Source: Helicobacter sp. MIT 05-5294
Lineage (GTDB): Bacteria; Campylobacterota; Campylobacteria; Campylobacterales; Helicobacteraceae
DNA: 64,000 nucleotides
Assembly (NCBI RefSeq): GCF_000765675.1
Contig: NZ_JRPA02000006.1
Span: 47,552-111,551 of the forward strand
Direction: 5' to 3'
In this document: in pieces, positions 46,703 through 57,022 of the stretch
Layout of the letters: the number at the start of each line of letters is the position of its first letter
Numbering within the stretch: the stretch's first letter is position 1
Notes under the pieces: model-generated
Databases searched by the model: none
Seen by the model: only the letters and a program-made list of their open reading frames with translations
Told to the model about the DNA's origin: nothing
Position numbers and translations under genes: made by a program

Positions 46703-46753
46703 CATAAATTATGATTTAGATTTGACGCTATTTTTGTCAATCAAGGAGCAAAA

Positions 46754-48952
46754 ATGTTTCCTGTAAAAAGCAGTTTAAAATTGGTCGGTAGTGTGCTTGG
46801 AATCGCAACAGATAAAGATTCTATTATTTGTATGGACAATTTCTATAACATCTCCACTTTTTCAAAAGAAAATAAAGTGATTGATAAAGCGTTGCAGCTT
46901 TCCAAAGAAGTTGAACCCCTGCACCATTTTAGCAAAGCTGTTGCTACTTCTCACACGACTTCTAAAATTGCTATGGGATTCGTCAAAGCGACCAAAGGCG
47001 TAGTGGTTACGACTACTCCAGAGATTGCCCCGATTGCGCAGCTCACTTGGCAAAAACTCGCAATCTCTAAAGCTGCTTTTTCGCACGAAGACGATTATAT
47101 CGCTACCGGCGGTGAAGATGGGCGCGTGTTGGTGTATTCTGCGGATAATTACCAACTTGCTTTGAGTTTGCCGCCATTGCCTGATTATATTTCTTCTATT
47201 GCTTTTAGCGAAGATGGGAGGCTGATATTTGCAGGTTGTTTTGGTAAAAGTGCAATGATTTTTGATGTTGTCAAAAATATGCCTATTGCGGATATTAAGA
47301 CGGAATCCTTGATTGAAGATGCGTTTTTTTACGCAGGAGATACGCTTTTGTTTTGTGTTACCAAAGATGGGCAAACCTTGATTTATGATGTGCGAGAACA
47401 AAAATTCATCAAAGAAAGCCTTTTTAAAGGCGTGTGGTTTACGCGATGTCGTAAGCTCCCGGAAGAAGAATTTGCAATCGTTGGAGCAAAAGACAAACAA
47501 CTGCGCATTATTGACTTAAAAGACAATACATTAAGTGATTCTATTAGTTTAGAACACAGCGGAATCACAATGATGAGATTGGAAGAAAATCTGCTTTATC
47601 TTGGCTATTCTGATGGGACGATAGAAATTGCAGATATTGACGAAGCGCGTGAGGAGATGATGGAGTTGCTCAATAACAACGACCTTAAAGGCGCATTGGG
47701 CTTGATTCAGGCAAAAAATATCTTCTTGCAAACTTTAAAAGAATACCGCACGAAGCTAGAAACCCTATGGAAAGAAATGTTGGCAAAAGCGATTGATTTA
47801 CTTGCAAAAGACCAACTGCAAGAAGCTACCGCGGTTGTAGAACCCTTTATGCTAGATTCTCGCAAAAGAGAGGAGTTTGATTATTATTGGCAACAAAAAG
47901 AAGCGGTGGCGAAGTTTATGGACGCTATTGAAGCCAAAAATTATATGGAAGCTTATAAATTGGTAGACCAAAACGCTTACTTAAAAGAAACAGTGGCTTA
48001 TGCCAAGCTAGAAGAGACTTGGGAAAAATCCTTTGAAGTTTCTAAGCGATTGCTTTTCCAAGATCCACAAGGGAATTTAGTCAAAGCCCAAGATTTATTG
48101 CGTCCTTTTGTTACGGTGAAATCCAAAAAAGATGCTGCGATGATGTTGCTTAGAAATAGCGATAAGTTCGTTCAAGCCGACAAAGAATACAAGGCAAAAA
48201 ATTTTGTGGAATATTTTAAAATGTGCGATAGATTGCCGTTTTTAAAAGAAACTTTGATTTATAGAAGTGCTTTGCTAATCGGAGACCAAATTGCACAACG
48301 CGTGAATGCTTATGAAAACCAAAACGATTACACTAAAGCTCTTGAAATTTGTAAGCTACTTGCTTCTATGTCGCCTTTTAAATCTCTTGCTGATGAAAAA
48401 GCTAGAACAATTCAGATTAAACTAGAGTTTGCCCAAGCTTGCAAGGAGCGCAAACTAGCAGACGCGTTTAAGATGGCGGAAACTTATTTTGAATTGCGTT
48501 CTATGCCAGAATACAAAAAGCTTTATGACGATTTTAAAAGATATGAGAAAATCGCCTTTGGGTTTGCGACTGCGGGAAATGGCAAGGCAACTTTGGACAA
48601 CTTAAAAGAATATCTCTACATTGAATATTGGCGGGATAAAATCGCCGCGATTCTAAAAATCGCTTATCTTTCGGAGTTTATGCTAAACGCCCCGGGCAAA
48701 AGCGGAGCGCAGCCGGATATTTGCTGGAGAGAAACTTTCCAATATTATATTGAACGCTATGGTAAAGATGAAGAAATAAAAAAGCTATCCGATGAAATTG
48801 GGTTGCGTGATGTGTTAGATAGCATTCCTTTTGATGGCAATCCAAAAGGCTATTTGACAACCATTGTTGCAGATTCTTTGTTGTGCATTGATAACCAACC
48901 GCTACACCAACACGGAGAAGAAAACAAAGAAGATGGAGCAAAGGGCAAATAA
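46754..48952 (+). CDS. WD40-repeat protein with helical C-terminal half
   Basis: 732 residues. The N-terminal 300 residues form WD40-like blades: [69 protein letters not shown]. From about 315 the protein is entirely helical with repeated amphipathic units ([57 protein letters not shown]), resembling tandem TPR/solenoid repeats. No signal peptide is seen. It probably is a cytoplasmic scaffold. SD CAAGGAG. It runs directly into ispG. Function is not known. Confidence 0.7.
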   Translation: MFPVKSSLKLVGSVLGIATDKDSIICMDNFYNISTFSKENKVIDKALQLSKEVEPLHHFSKAVATSHTTSKIAMGFVKATKGVVVTTTPEIAPIAQLTWQKLAISKAAFSHEDDYIATGGEDGRVLVYSADNYQLALSLPPLPDYISSIAFSEDGRLIFAGCFGKSAMIFDVVKNMPIADIKTESLIEDAFFYAGDTLLFCVTKDGQTLIYDVREQKFIKESLFKGVWFTRCRKLPEEEFAIVGAKDKQLRIIDLKDNTLSDSISLEHSGITMMRLEENLLYLGYSDGTIEIADIDEAREEMMELLNNNDLKGALGLIQAKNIFLQTLKEYRTKLETLWKEMLAKAIDLLAKDQLQEATAVVEPFMLDSRKREEFDYYWQQKEAVAKFMDAIEAKNYMEAYKLVDQNAYLKETVAYAKLEETWEKSFEVSKRLLFQDPQGNLVKAQDLLRPFVTVKSKKDAAMMLLRNSDKFVQADKEYKAKNFVEYFKMCDRLPFLKETLIYRSALLIGDQIAQRVNAYENQNDYTKALEICKLLASMSPFKSLADEKARTIQIKLEFAQACKERKLADAFKMAETYFELRSMPEYKKLYDDFKRYEKIAFGFATAGNGKATLDNLKEYLYIEYWRDKIAAILKIAYLSEFMLNAPGKSGAQPDICWRETFQYYIERYGKDEEIKKLSDEIGLRDVLDSIPFDGNPKGYLTTIVADSLLCIDNQPLHQHGEENKEDGAKGK

Positions 48953-48959
48953 CAAGACG

Positions 48960-50057
48960 ATGGAATCCCAAACTTTACAACCGCGCTATCCGACGAAACA
49001 AATTGCTGTGGGGAATGTCTTGGTGGGTGGCGACGCGCCTATTTCGGTGCAAAGTATGACTTATAGCAAAACTGCGAATCTGCAAGAAACCAAAAAACAA
49101 ATTGATTGTTTGCAACTTGCAGGGTGTGATATTGTGCGCGTGGCGGTGAGTGATGAGGAAGACGCACACGCATTAAAAAGCCTCAAAAATATGATTACGC
49201 TTCCTTTGGTCGCGGATATTCATTTTCGTTATAAATTCGCGTTAATTGCCGCGGAATCGGTAGATTGCATTCGCATTAATCCGGGCAATATCGGCTCAAA
49301 GGACAAAATCAAAGCGGTTGTTGATGCGTGTAAGGAGCGTAAGATTCCGATTCGGATTGGCGTGAATGCGGGGAGTTTGGAGAAGCAATTTGAAACCAAA
49401 TATGGAGCAACACCAAAGGGAATGGTGGAATCCGCGCTTTATAATATCAAGCTATTAGAGGATTTTGGTTTTGACGCGATTAAAGTGTCTTTGAAAGCGA
49501 GTGATGTGGAGCGCACAATGAGTGCTTATCGCACACTGCGTCCTTTGGTCGCTTATCCTTTTCATTTGGGTGTTACAGAAGCGGGAGACTTGGAATCCTC
49601 TATGATTAAAAGTTCAATGGCTTTGGGAGGTTTGTTGATGGAGGGCATTGGTGATACAATGCGCGTATCAATCACGGGCGAATTAGAAAAAGAAATTGAA
49701 GTCGCGCGTGGAATCCTGCGCTACTCTGGAAGACAAAAAGAGGGAATCACTTATATTTCCTGCCCGACTTGTGGGAGATTACAAGCGGATTTAGTGCCGA
49801 TACTCAAAGAACTAAAGAATCGTATGCCCAAAATCAAAACGCCTATGCAAGTCTCTGTAATGGGTTGTGCGGTTAATGCGCTGGGTGAGGCTAAACACGC
49901 AGATGTTGCGATTGCCTTTGGTAGTGGCGATGGATTGGTGATTAAGCGCGGCGAGATTGTGGGCAAATACAAGCAAGACGCGCTGATTGATGTGTTTATA
50001 CAGGAAGTGCTAAAAACAGAACAAGAAATGATTCAAGCAATGAGCGCAGGGAAATAG
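48960..50057 (+). CDS. ispG: 4-hydroxy-3-methylbut-2-en-1-yl diphosphate synthase
   Basis: 365 residues from the ATG at 48960 ([20 protein letters not shown]); an ATG at 48933, inside the WD40 gene, is possible. IspG reduces MEcPP to HMBPP in the MEP isoprenoid pathway. Signatures are [45 protein letters not shown] and [16 protein letters not shown]. The [4Fe-4S] ligands lie in [14 protein letters not shown] and [19 protein letters not shown]. It starts 7 bases after the WD40 stop, co-transcribed. Confidence 0.94.
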   Translation: MESQTLQPRYPTKQIAVGNVLVGGDAPISVQSMTYSKTANLQETKKQIDCLQLAGCDIVRVAVSDEEDAHALKSLKNMITLPLVADIHFRYKFALIAAESVDCIRINPGNIGSKDKIKAVVDACKERKIPIRIGVNAGSLEKQFETKYGATPKGMVESALYNIKLLEDFGFDAIKVSLKASDVERTMSAYRTLRPLVAYPFHLGVTEAGDLESSMIKSSMALGGLLMEGIGDTMRVSITGELEKEIEVARGILRYSGRQKEGITYISCPTCGRLQADLVPILKELKNRMPKIKTPMQVSVMGCAVNALGEAKHADVAIAFGSGDGLVIKRGEIVGKYKQDALIDVFIQEVLKTEQEMIQAMSAGK

Positions 50058-50278
50058 CTAGATAGGATTCCTAGGATTCCATTGTAGAATCGTAAATTGG
50101 CATATTTACACTTCTTTGCTTTTTTGCGCGAAGACGCATTGTGTGTTGTTGCTGTTTTTAAGGCGATAGGATTTTGTGTTGTGTGGAATCTAAAGTCATT
50201 GTAGCTTGATTGGGATAATGGGCATTGCGCGTCTATCATAGAATCTAGAATTGGAAAAAAATGGATTAGAGATTCAAA

Positions 50279-50324
50279 GCTCTTCTGCAGATTAAGGGGG
50301 GAGGGATAATTCTGCAGAAAGAGC
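50279..50324. terminator. Long inverted repeat with G-rich loop after ispG
   Basis: GCTCTTCTGCAGATTA and TAATTCTGCAGAAAGAGC form a 16-base stem with two bulged bases around AGGGGGGAGGGA. It lies 220 bases after the ispG stop and before the leftward tRNA-Phe, in a gap (50058-50434) with no gene. It could be a bidirectional terminator, or the scar of a small element; the PstI-like CTGCAG sits in both arms. Confidence 0.4.
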
Positions 50325-50434
50325 ATTACACCAAAAGTGCGATTAGAATCTTACTCAAAAATTATAAGAAAAAAATAAAATTTATAAACTTTAGCAAAAG
50401 GAAATTTGTATTTGGCGATAAAAGAATAATGCAG

Positions 50435-50510
50435 TGGTGGCTCGAGGCGGAATCGAACCACCGACACGGAGATTTTCAGTCTCCTGCTCTACCGACTGAG
50501 CTATCGAGCC
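50435..50510 (-). tRNA. tRNA-Phe (GAA)
   Basis: Minus strand, 76 nt including encoded CCA. Acceptor arms GGCTCGA/TCGAGCC pair fully; D-arm TAGCTCAGTCGGTAGAGCA, anticodon loop CTGAAAATC with anticodon GAA, T-arm GGTTCGATTCC. The downstream side shows no hairpin. The gap 50511-50654 to the next gene has a TAAAAT -10-like element for the tRNA. Confidence 0.97.
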
Positions 50511-50654
50511 ATTTAAATTTAAAATGAGTTTGTAATTTTATCTTAAAAATTTTAATAACAACTTAAATCAAACGCTTCTAAACCGAATCTATTACTTTTG
50601 GCGATTCTTTTAGGATTCTAAACCCGCCACAATCCAAACAAAGGCGATTCCGCA

Positions 50655-51587
50655 TTATCCTAGCTTTTTCATCAAATAAGCCTGCACACCTTTTGTGTTG
50701 CAAAACGCGCGGACATTTTCATAACCATAAAAAAACGAAAGCTTCAAAAATTCTTCCACAGAATATTCATTTGCTTTTTCTACCAAAATCAACCCGCCAC
50801 TGGCTAGTCGCTTATGCAAGGTCAAAAAGTCTTTCTTACATCTTTGATTCCATGCAGCTTCATCTTCTACAAACGCTACCATTAGCCGTTCTTTGCTGAT
50901 TTTGTGAAACCACATTTTTAAGATGTTTTTGTTGTAATATTCCTTGACATTGAAGCGGTAAGGCGCGTAATGCGCTAATTTTACCTTTGTGCCTTTTAAG
51001 GCTTCGTCTAGCTCTTTTTCGTCGTTTAGAAATTCCGGTGCGGCTTTGTGTAGTAGCAAAACCCTCATCGGATCAACTTCGCTAAAGATTATTTTGTATC
51101 GCTTAAACACAAAGTCTTTAATATCAATGTATTCTAATTCTTCAAGGTCGCCTTTCCCCGCTTTTGGCATTTTTAGGGCTTCAGCACTCAAACATTTAAT
51201 CCATAAATTAATCGCGTCTTTTGGCTCTCCCTCCAAAAACAAGCGAATCGCCATTGCTTCGTTATAGGTTTTGGGGTGGAGAAATTTTTTAACCCCACAA
51301 TCTGGGAAGTTTCCGATTGTCTTAATCTCGTTCAAACGACTTTTAAGCCCCGCCAAGCTCGGATAGAAAAAATCCGATTCAAAGTTAATCTTTACTAGCG
51401 GATTGTTATCATAAATCAAACATCTCCGCTCATTAATCGCGGATTCAAACGCAAAAACATCGGCACTCATATAAGGCACAATCACCTTGTCGCCGGGCTT
51501 TGTATAAGATGAAATGACTTTTTCGTTTAAACCCAAAAAGTCCCAATCAGAAATCTTAACTAACTCTTTTAACCCCTGTAATTCCAA
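50655..51587 (-). CDS. Protein of unknown function with methyltransferase-like opening
   Basis: 310 residues. Residues 30-70 (KPGDKVIVPYMSADVFAFES, AINERRCLIYDNNPLVKINF) have the shape of motif I/X of adenine or cytosine-N4 methylases (GDxVLDPFxGSGT...ERxxIGxDxNP), but the catalytic DPPY/SPPY is not found and the Gly-rich loop is altered. A C-terminal Rossmann-like part has LMVAFVEDEAAW and KRLASGGLILVEKANEY. It is either a diverged RNA/DNA methylase or a non-catalytic relative. It lies alone between tRNA-Phe and panC. Confidence 0.5.
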   Translation of the reverse strand: MELQGLKELVKISDWDFLGLNEKVISSYTKPGDKVIVPYMSADVFAFESAINERRCLIYDNNPLVKINFESDFFYPSLAGLKSRLNEIKTIGNFPDCGVKKFLHPKTYNEAMAIRLFLEGEPKDAINLWIKCLSAEALKMPKAGKGDLEELEYIDIKDFVFKRYKIIFSEVDPMRVLLLHKAAPEFLNDEKELDEALKGTKVKLAHYAPYRFNVKEYYNKNILKMWFHKISKERLMVAFVEDEAAWNQRCKKDFLTLHKRLASGGLILVEKANEYSVEEFLKLSFFYGYENVRAFCNTKGVQAYLMKKLG

Positions 51588-51709
51588 ACCTAAACCTTAT
51601 TCAAATAAGCTTAATATCAAAATCAAGATTTTAGCATAATTCTTTGTTTTTTATTTATTTTTTAACTCTCTAATTGCATAATTCTTATTTTTTGCCAAAA
51701 AGGAATCGT

Positions 51710-52555
51710 ATGCAAGTATTTACAACCACGCAAGAATTACGAGAATTTATCGCTCAATACAAATCCCAAAATCCGACGAAAACCATTGGTTTAGTGCCGA
51801 CTATGGGGGCTTTGCACAAAGGACATTTGTCCTTGATTGAAACGAGTCGTGCGCATTGTGATTGCACGATTGTTTCGCTTTTTGTGAATCCAACGCAATT
51901 TGGAGCAAACGAGGATTTTAGCCAATATCCACGCAAAAAAGAAGCGGATTTGCATATTTGTAACAAAGCCGGCGTCAATGTTGTGTTTATGCCTGAAATT
52001 GAACAAATGTATCCGCTAGATTCTACACTGCAAATCACTTTTAATGCACCCAAAGCAATGGCAAATGTATTAGAGGGCAAAACACGACCGGGGCATTTTA
52101 ATGGCGTGTTGCAAATCGTTTTGAAGCTTTTTAATCTCGTGCGCCCTAACAAAGCATTTTTTGGGCAAAAAGACGCCCAACAATTATTGATTGTCCAAAA
52201 AATGGTCCAAGATTTGTTTTTGCCCATACAAATTATTCCTTGCCCAATCGTGCGCAACGAAGAGGGTTTGGCACTAAGCTCACGCAATGCTTATTTGAGT
52301 GCAAATGGAATCCAACAAGCCTTGAAGATTTCTGCTTCTTTAAATGCTACAACCAAAGCCATTATGCGCGGAATCAAAGAATCTCAAGAGCTTAAAAGAA
52401 TCGCTTTAGAGATTTTAGAGGGGCTAGAAGTAGAATATTTTGAAATTGTCAATCACGAATTGCAGCCTTTAGAGCAAATCCAAAAAGATTCTACTTTGAT
52501 TCTTGTTGTCGCTCGTGTAGAAGGTGTGCGATTGTTGGATAATCTGTGGTTTTAG
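51710..52555 (+). CDS. panC: Pantoate--beta-alanine ligase
   Basis: 281 residues from the ATG at 51710 (SD AAAAAGGAA). PanC forms pantothenate from pantoate, beta-alanine and ATP. The nucleotidyltransferase motif is LVPTMGALHKGHLSLIETSR (HxGH-like, about 28-47), with VSLFVNPTQFGANEDFSQYP, VLEGKTRPGHFNGVLQIVLK, FGQKDAQQLLIVQKM and IVRNEEGLALSSRNAYLS. It precedes bioD by 129 bases in the same direction but with a separate -10 box. Confidence 0.95.
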   Translation: MQVFTTTQELREFIAQYKSQNPTKTIGLVPTMGALHKGHLSLIETSRAHCDCTIVSLFVNPTQFGANEDFSQYPRKKEADLHICNKAGVNVVFMPEIEQMYPLDSTLQITFNAPKAMANVLEGKTRPGHFNGVLQIVLKLFNLVRPNKAFFGQKDAQQLLIVQKMVQDLFLPIQIIPCPIVRNEEGLALSSRNAYLSANGIQQALKISASLNATTKAIMRGIKESQELKRIALEILEGLEVEYFEIVNHELQPLEQIQKDSTLILVVARVEGVRLLDNLWF

Positions 52556-52653
52556 GATTCTGCCACACTCCTTACTTCTTGTAGTAGCACAAAGAGATTC
52601 TGCATTTAAAATAGGGCGGAATTCCTGTGGCAATCATCAAATAAGAATTGTAT

Positions 52654-52659
52654 TATAAT
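52654..52659 (+). promoter_or_regulatory. -10 box (TATAAT) for bioD
   Basis: TATAAT 26 bases before the bioD ATG, followed by SD AAGGAA. No BirA-type palindrome was recognised nearby. Confidence 0.5.
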
Positions 52660-52684
52660 TCCCCAAATATTTTAAGGAATCCCT

Positions 52685-53290
52685 ATGCAAATTTTTATCG
52701 CTGGAAGCCATACAGATATAGGTAAAACCTCTGTAAGTGCGGCTTTGTGCTATGCGTTGGGATTGGATTATTTCAAACTCGTTCAAGCAGGTGTGCCAAC
52801 AGATAGCCAAAGAATCCAATCCCTATCGCCAAAAACTAAAATTTTCCCCAATGGAATCACTCTGCAAACCCCCGCTAGTCCTCATATTGGTATGCAAAAA
52901 GAAAATGTGCATTATGACGGATTGCAGATTCCATTGCCCCTTTCAGAAAATTTGCTCGTTGAAAGTGCCGGGGGGCTTTTCACACCATTAGACCAACAAA
53001 ATTGTATGATTGATTTTTTGGGATTCTCTAAGCTTCCTTGTTTGCTAGTTGGCGGATATTATCTTGGAGGAATCAATCATATTTTGCTAAGCATTGACGC
53101 ATTAAAGACGCGAGAGATTCCATTGCTTGGCTTGATTGTTAGCAAAGATTCCAATCCGCAAATGGACGCATTTATTGAATCGTATGCTTCCATTAAAATT
53201 GCGCATTTCCCACAATATCACGACTTAACGAGCTTCCAAGAAAACGCCCAAAAGTTAAAATCACAAATGCTAAAATCTAAAATGATTTAA
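52685..53290 (+). CDS. bioD: Dethiobiotin synthetase
   Basis: 201 residues. BioD closes the ureido ring of dethiobiotin with ATP and CO2. Walker A is GSHTDIGKTSVSAAL (7-21), with YFKLVQAGVPTDSQR at the substrate site. LLVESAGGLFTPLDQQ is the glycine-rich switch and LVGGYYLGGINHILLSI the C-terminal pattern. The usual K-P-x-Q-T-G signature is replaced by KLVQAG, as seen in Helicobacter BioD, reported to have weak nucleotide selectivity. SD AAGGAA. Confidence 0.85.
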   Translation: MQIFIAGSHTDIGKTSVSAALCYALGLDYFKLVQAGVPTDSQRIQSLSPKTKIFPNGITLQTPASPHIGMQKENVHYDGLQIPLPLSENLLVESAGGLFTPLDQQNCMIDFLGFSKLPCLLVGGYYLGGINHILLSIDALKTREIPLLGLIVSKDSNPQMDAFIESYASIKIAHFPQYHDLTSFQENAQKLKSQMLKSKMI

Positions 53291-53356
53291 AACACACAAA
53301 AAGGCATATTTTAAGAGATAACACGCTAAAATAGCGCAAAAATTTAAAGGTATGCC

Positions 53357-53908
53357 ATGAAATTTAAACTCGCACATGCCCCTTATATCGGAAATAAAAT
53401 AGCATTAGATTTATCAAACTGCGGATTTGTAAGTGTTTTGCACGGATTAGAGAGCATTTCAAAAGTCGCGCAAAAGTTCATTGCAGCAAACATTCAAGAA
53501 GAAGCAAACATAGAAGAAAGAGCTAGAGAAATCCTAGAAGAAAACTTAGATGAAATTGAATTTATGCAAGCAGACGAACACCAACTTTTTTGGAAAATCA
53601 AGCAAAGATTAGCAGAAAATGAAAACTTTATCTTGAGTTTTGAAGACCGCTACAATCACCTAGCGCACAAGATTCTTGATGAGCTTTTTGAAGAAGACCT
53701 GATTGATTCTGCGACTTCAGAGACGCGCATTGTCAATGTGATTTTCAAAGCAATCAACAGCTATTCAAGAATCTACAATGAGATTGAAGAGATAGTGAGT
53801 GAGCGCATTTCCAACTACAAACGCAAAATCGTTTTTGGAAGCGAAGAATATGATTTGATTTTTGATAAACTCTATCAAGAAGAGCTTAAGAAGAAAGGGT
53901 TTTTATGA
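53357..53908 (+). CDS. DUF507 family protein
   Basis: 183 residues, acidic and nearly all helical: FKLAHAPYIGNKIALDLSNC, AREILEENLDEIEFMQADEH, DEEIDSATSETRIVNV-type region (EEDLIDSATSETRIVNVIFK), and ISNYKRKIVFGSEEYDLIF. DUF507 proteins are found in Campylobacterota and some Deltaproteobacteria, usually right before carA, as here. Its last four bases (ATGA) overlap the carA start. Function is unknown. Confidence 0.8.
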   Translation: MKFKLAHAPYIGNKIALDLSNCGFVSVLHGLESISKVAQKFIAANIQEEANIEERAREILEENLDEIEFMQADEHQLFWKIKQRLAENENFILSFEDRYNHLAHKILDELFEEDLIDSATSETRIVNVIFKAINSYSRIYNEIEEIVSERISNYKRKIVFGSEEYDLIFDKLYQEELKKKGFL

Positions 53909-55053
53909 TGGAAGCTCCGCTAAAAGATGTTTGGGTTTATTTGGCAAATGGCTTGTTTTTCAAGGCAAAGAGCTTTGGAAACGATAAAACAAGCGTGGGG
54001 GAATTGGTTTTTAACACCTCACTTACGGGCTATCAAGAAATTACGACAGACCCGAGTTATGCGGGACAATTTGTGTGCTTTACAATGCCAGAGATTGGAA
54101 TCGTAGGCACGAATAAGCAAGATATGGAAAGTCGCGGAATCTTCGCTAAAGGGATTTTGTGTCGCCATTATAACGCGGATTTTTCTAATTTTCGCGCACA
54201 AAAAAGCTTAGGGGATTTTCTCAAAGAACACGATGTAATGGGAATTAGCGAGATTGATACGCGATTGCTTACAAAAGTGTTGCGTGAAGAGGGAGCGATG
54301 ATGATGATTGCCTCTACAAAAATCTCTGACAAAGAAAAACTTAAAAAACAACTAGAAAACAGCCCCAAAATTGAAGAAATCAACTATATCCAAGAAGTCA
54401 GTACACAAGCACCCTACCAACATTCTTATGGCAAATTTAACTTCAAAACGATGGATTATGAAACGCCAAAAACGCACCAAAAAATCCTCGCTATTGACTT
54501 TGGAATCAAACGCAGTATTTTAAACCAACTCGTCAATGCGGGTTTTGATGTGGAGGTGATTCCGCATAACTTTGATGCACAATCCTTAATTGCGCGTTAC
54601 AAAAAAGGCGAGTTTGATGGAATCTTTCTTTCTAATGGACCCGGCGACCCGCAGGTTTTGCATACAGAAATCGCCCAAATCAAAGAATTAATCGCCGCGA
54701 AGATTCCGCTTTTTGCGATTTGTTTGGGGCATCAGTTACTCGCACTCGCACAAGGTTATCCGACTTATAAGCTGAAATTCGGACATCATGGAGGCAATCA
54801 CCCGGTGAAAAATCTTATCACGCAAGAAATAGAAATCACCGCGCAAAATCACAATTACTCCGTGCCAGAATCCATACAAGAGATTGCAGAAGTAACGCAC
54901 CGCAACTTGTTTGATGGCACAATTGAGGGGGTGCGCTACAAAAACGCATTGATTTGTTCTTTTCAGCACCACCCAGAAGCCGGACCGGGACCTTTAGAAT
55001 CCGCTGCACTTTTTAACGAGTTTGCGAAACTGCTTCAAAGCACAAAGGCTTAA
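53905..55053 (+). CDS. carA: Carbamoyl-phosphate synthase small subunit
   Basis: 382 residues. CarA is the glutaminase that feeds ammonia to CarB for arginine and pyrimidine synthesis. The N-terminal domain has GELVFNTSLTGYQEITTDPS and DTRLLTKVLREEGAM. The GATase domain has LSNGPGDPQVL, nucleophile Cys in FAICLGHQLLALAQ, and the His/Glu dyad in SFQHHPEAGPGP. ATGATG at 53905 offers two adjacent starts. carB is not in this window; next is bioF. Confidence 0.95.
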   Translation: MMEAPLKDVWVYLANGLFFKAKSFGNDKTSVGELVFNTSLTGYQEITTDPSYAGQFVCFTMPEIGIVGTNKQDMESRGIFAKGILCRHYNADFSNFRAQKSLGDFLKEHDVMGISEIDTRLLTKVLREEGAMMMIASTKISDKEKLKKQLENSPKIEEINYIQEVSTQAPYQHSYGKFNFKTMDYETPKTHQKILAIDFGIKRSILNQLVNAGFDVEVIPHNFDAQSLIARYKKGEFDGIFLSNGPGDPQVLHTEIAQIKELIAAKIPLFAICLGHQLLALAQGYPTYKLKFGHHGGNHPVKNLITQEIEITAQNHNYSVPESIQEIAEVTHRNLFDGTIEGVRYKNALICSFQHHPEAGPGPLESAALFNEFAKLLQSTKA

Positions 55054-55062
55054 AAGGCATTT

Positions 55063-56331
55063 GTGCAAATGTCTCTATTAAAATCAACCCATTGCGCCAT
55101 AGAATCGCAAATCTCCCAAACGCTTGAAAACTTAAGGCAAGATTGCAATTATCGCGCTTTGATTGCCCAAAAACACGAGGGATTCCAAATCTTTAAATCC
55201 GCAAATGTTTCCAATGTTTCAAGCGACCAAACAAACCCCAATGCAAAATGGCTATTAAATCTCGCAAGTAACGATTATTTGGGACTTGCAAGTGATGAAT
55301 CTTTTAATGAATCTTTTTTGGATTCTGCACTCTTTAAGGAATCCTTGATTTTTAGCTCCTCTTCTTCGCGCCTATTAAGCGGAAACTTTGAAATTTACAC
55401 GCGTTTAGAATCCCATTTATCGCGCATTTTTGGCAAACAAGCCTTGCTTTTTAACAGCGGATTCCACGCAAATTTGGGTGCATTGGGCGCGTTAAATGCA
55501 CTGAAAAATGTGCTGTTTGTCGCGGATAAATCCATTCATGCAAGTCATATTGATGGGCTAAAATCCTTTAAACCTGTGAATCTTAAAAGATTTCCGCATA
55601 ATGATATTGTCTCGCTTAGACAAATCGTGCAAAAAAATGCGCACCAATACGACGCGATTTTTATCCTAAGTGAGGGGCTTTTCAGTATGGAGGGGGATTT
55701 CGCGCCTTTGCAGGAAATGGTCGCGCTAAAAAAAGCGTTTAATAATGTTTATTTGTATCTTGATGAGGCGCATAGCATTGGGAGTTTTGGCGAGGGGGGA
55801 TTGGGATTGTGTGCGGATTTGGGATTGTTGGAATCTGTGGATTTTCTCGTGCTAACCTTTGGCAAGGCACTCGCTTCTATGGGAGCTTGTGTGTTGTGCG
55901 ATTCTGTTTTTTGCGAATATTTCATTAATTTTTCGCGTTCTTTGATTTATTCTACTGCTTTGCCGCCGCTTAATGTCGCGCGAAGCCTTTTTGGATTTTT
56001 GGAATTGCCAAATTTAACCCAACAAAGAATCGCCCTAGCGAAGCTTAGCGCGGATTTTAAGGCACTTCTTGCACAGCATTTAGACTTAGAAATATCGGGG
56101 GATTATAATATTGTTAGTTTGATTCTAGGAGAAAATGCTAAGGCAGTGTATTTTGCCAAAGCCTTAGAACAAGAGGGCTATTTCGCTCCGGCAATCAAAT
56201 CCCCAACTACTCCAAAGAATCGCGCACTTTTGAGATTCTCACTCACCGCCAATCTCCCCTTTGAACGATTGGAATCCCTAGTTTTTGCGCTTAAAAAGAT
56301 TCATTATGCGTCTTTATCATCAATGCAATAA
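55063..56331 (+). CDS. bioF: 8-amino-7-oxononanoate synthase
   Basis: 422 residues from GTG at 55063, or ATG at 55069. BioF condenses pimeloyl-ACP with L-alanine via PLP to form KAPA. Signatures are NLASNDYLGLASDESF, SSRLLSGNFEIYTRLESHLS, LLFNSGFHANLGALGALNAL, the PLP Asp and Lys in LYLDEAHSIGSFGEGG and VLTFGKALASMGACVLC. It overlaps bioG by 26 bases and starts 9 bases after carA. The gene is slightly longer than usual owing to an inserted Asn/Ser-rich loop near residue 50. Confidence 0.9.
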   Translation: MQMSLLKSTHCAIESQISQTLENLRQDCNYRALIAQKHEGFQIFKSANVSNVSSDQTNPNAKWLLNLASNDYLGLASDESFNESFLDSALFKESLIFSSSSSRLLSGNFEIYTRLESHLSRIFGKQALLFNSGFHANLGALGALNALKNVLFVADKSIHASHIDGLKSFKPVNLKRFPHNDIVSLRQIVQKNAHQYDAIFILSEGLFSMEGDFAPLQEMVALKKAFNNVYLYLDEAHSIGSFGEGGLGLCADLGLLESVDFLVLTFGKALASMGACVLCDSVFCEYFINFSRSLIYSTALPPLNVARSLFGFLELPNLTQQRIALAKLSADFKALLAQHLDLEISGDYNIVSLILGENAKAVYFAKALEQEGYFAPAIKSPTTPKNRALLRFSLTANLPFERLESLVFALKKIHYASLSSMQ

Positions 56332-57022
56332 TCGCGAAAACTGCCTACTACTCTTTGGCGGATTTGCCGCACACCCCTCGCATTTTTTGCCCTTTATCCC
56401 GCAAGGTTATGATTGCATTATCGTTTATCATTATCGGCACTTAGATTTTAGCGCATTAAAGGCACTTTTAAAAGAAATTGGCAAAGAATCCAAAATCACT
56501 TTGTTGGGCTTTTCTATGGGCGTGTTTGCCGCACGGGTTTTTTTGGAATCCTTGCAAGATGATTTACAGGGGGAATCGCAGGATTTTATGCGGCGAGATT
56601 CTGCTAAAGAGGATTCTTTGAATTTCGTGCGCAAAATCGCAATCAATGGCACAGAGTTTGGCATTCATCTGAAGTTTGGAATCCTGCCTAGACTTTTTAA
56701 GCTCACACAAAAATCTTTTGATTTGGAATCTTTTAAGTGCAACTTGTTTGGGGAATTTTTAGACAAAGCCAATGATTTTGTTTTTCGGGATTCTAAAGTT
56801 TTGCGTGAAGAGTTGGGATTCTTTATCCAATCTTGCGCACAATTTGACAAGCTTACAAATACGATTCTTTGGGACCAAGCTATTATTTCTAAACAAGATT
56901 TGGTTTTTAATCCAGAAGCGCAGAGGGCGTTTTGGGATTCTTATCGGCGCGAAAGAGACAAAAGCAACCAAATCCTAGAGATAGACGCCCCGCACTTTGC
57001 GTTTTTCAAATGGCAACTCTAA
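56306..57022 (+). CDS. bioG: Pimeloyl-ACP methyl ester esterase BioG
   Basis: 238 residues from the ATG at 56306. BioG is the DUF452 alpha/beta hydrolase that hydrolyses pimeloyl-ACP methyl ester; it replaces BioH. It has the DUF452 opening NCLLLFGGFAAHPSHFLPF, nucleophile Ser70 in LLGFSMGVFAARVFL and a C-terminal His in IDAPHFAFFKW. It overlaps bioF by 26 bases and bioC by one. With BioC it bounds the pimeloyl pathway. A long insert (about 85-110) is charged and variable. Confidence 0.85.
   Translation: MRLYHQCNNRENCLLLFGGFAAHPSHFLPFIPQGYDCIIVYHYRHLDFSALKALLKEIGKESKITLLGFSMGVFAARVFLESLQDDLQGESQDFMRRDSAKEDSLNFVRKIAINGTEFGIHLKFGILPRLFKLTQKSFDLESFKCNLFGEFLDKANDFVFRDSKVLREELGFFIQSCAQFDKLTNTILWDQAIISKQDLVFNPEAQRAFWDSYRRERDKSNQILEIDAPHFAFFKWQL

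Noticed and set aside
50296..50305. GGGGGGAGGG as another contingency tract
   Set aside because: Interrupted run in the loop of a hairpin, not in a gene or promoter.
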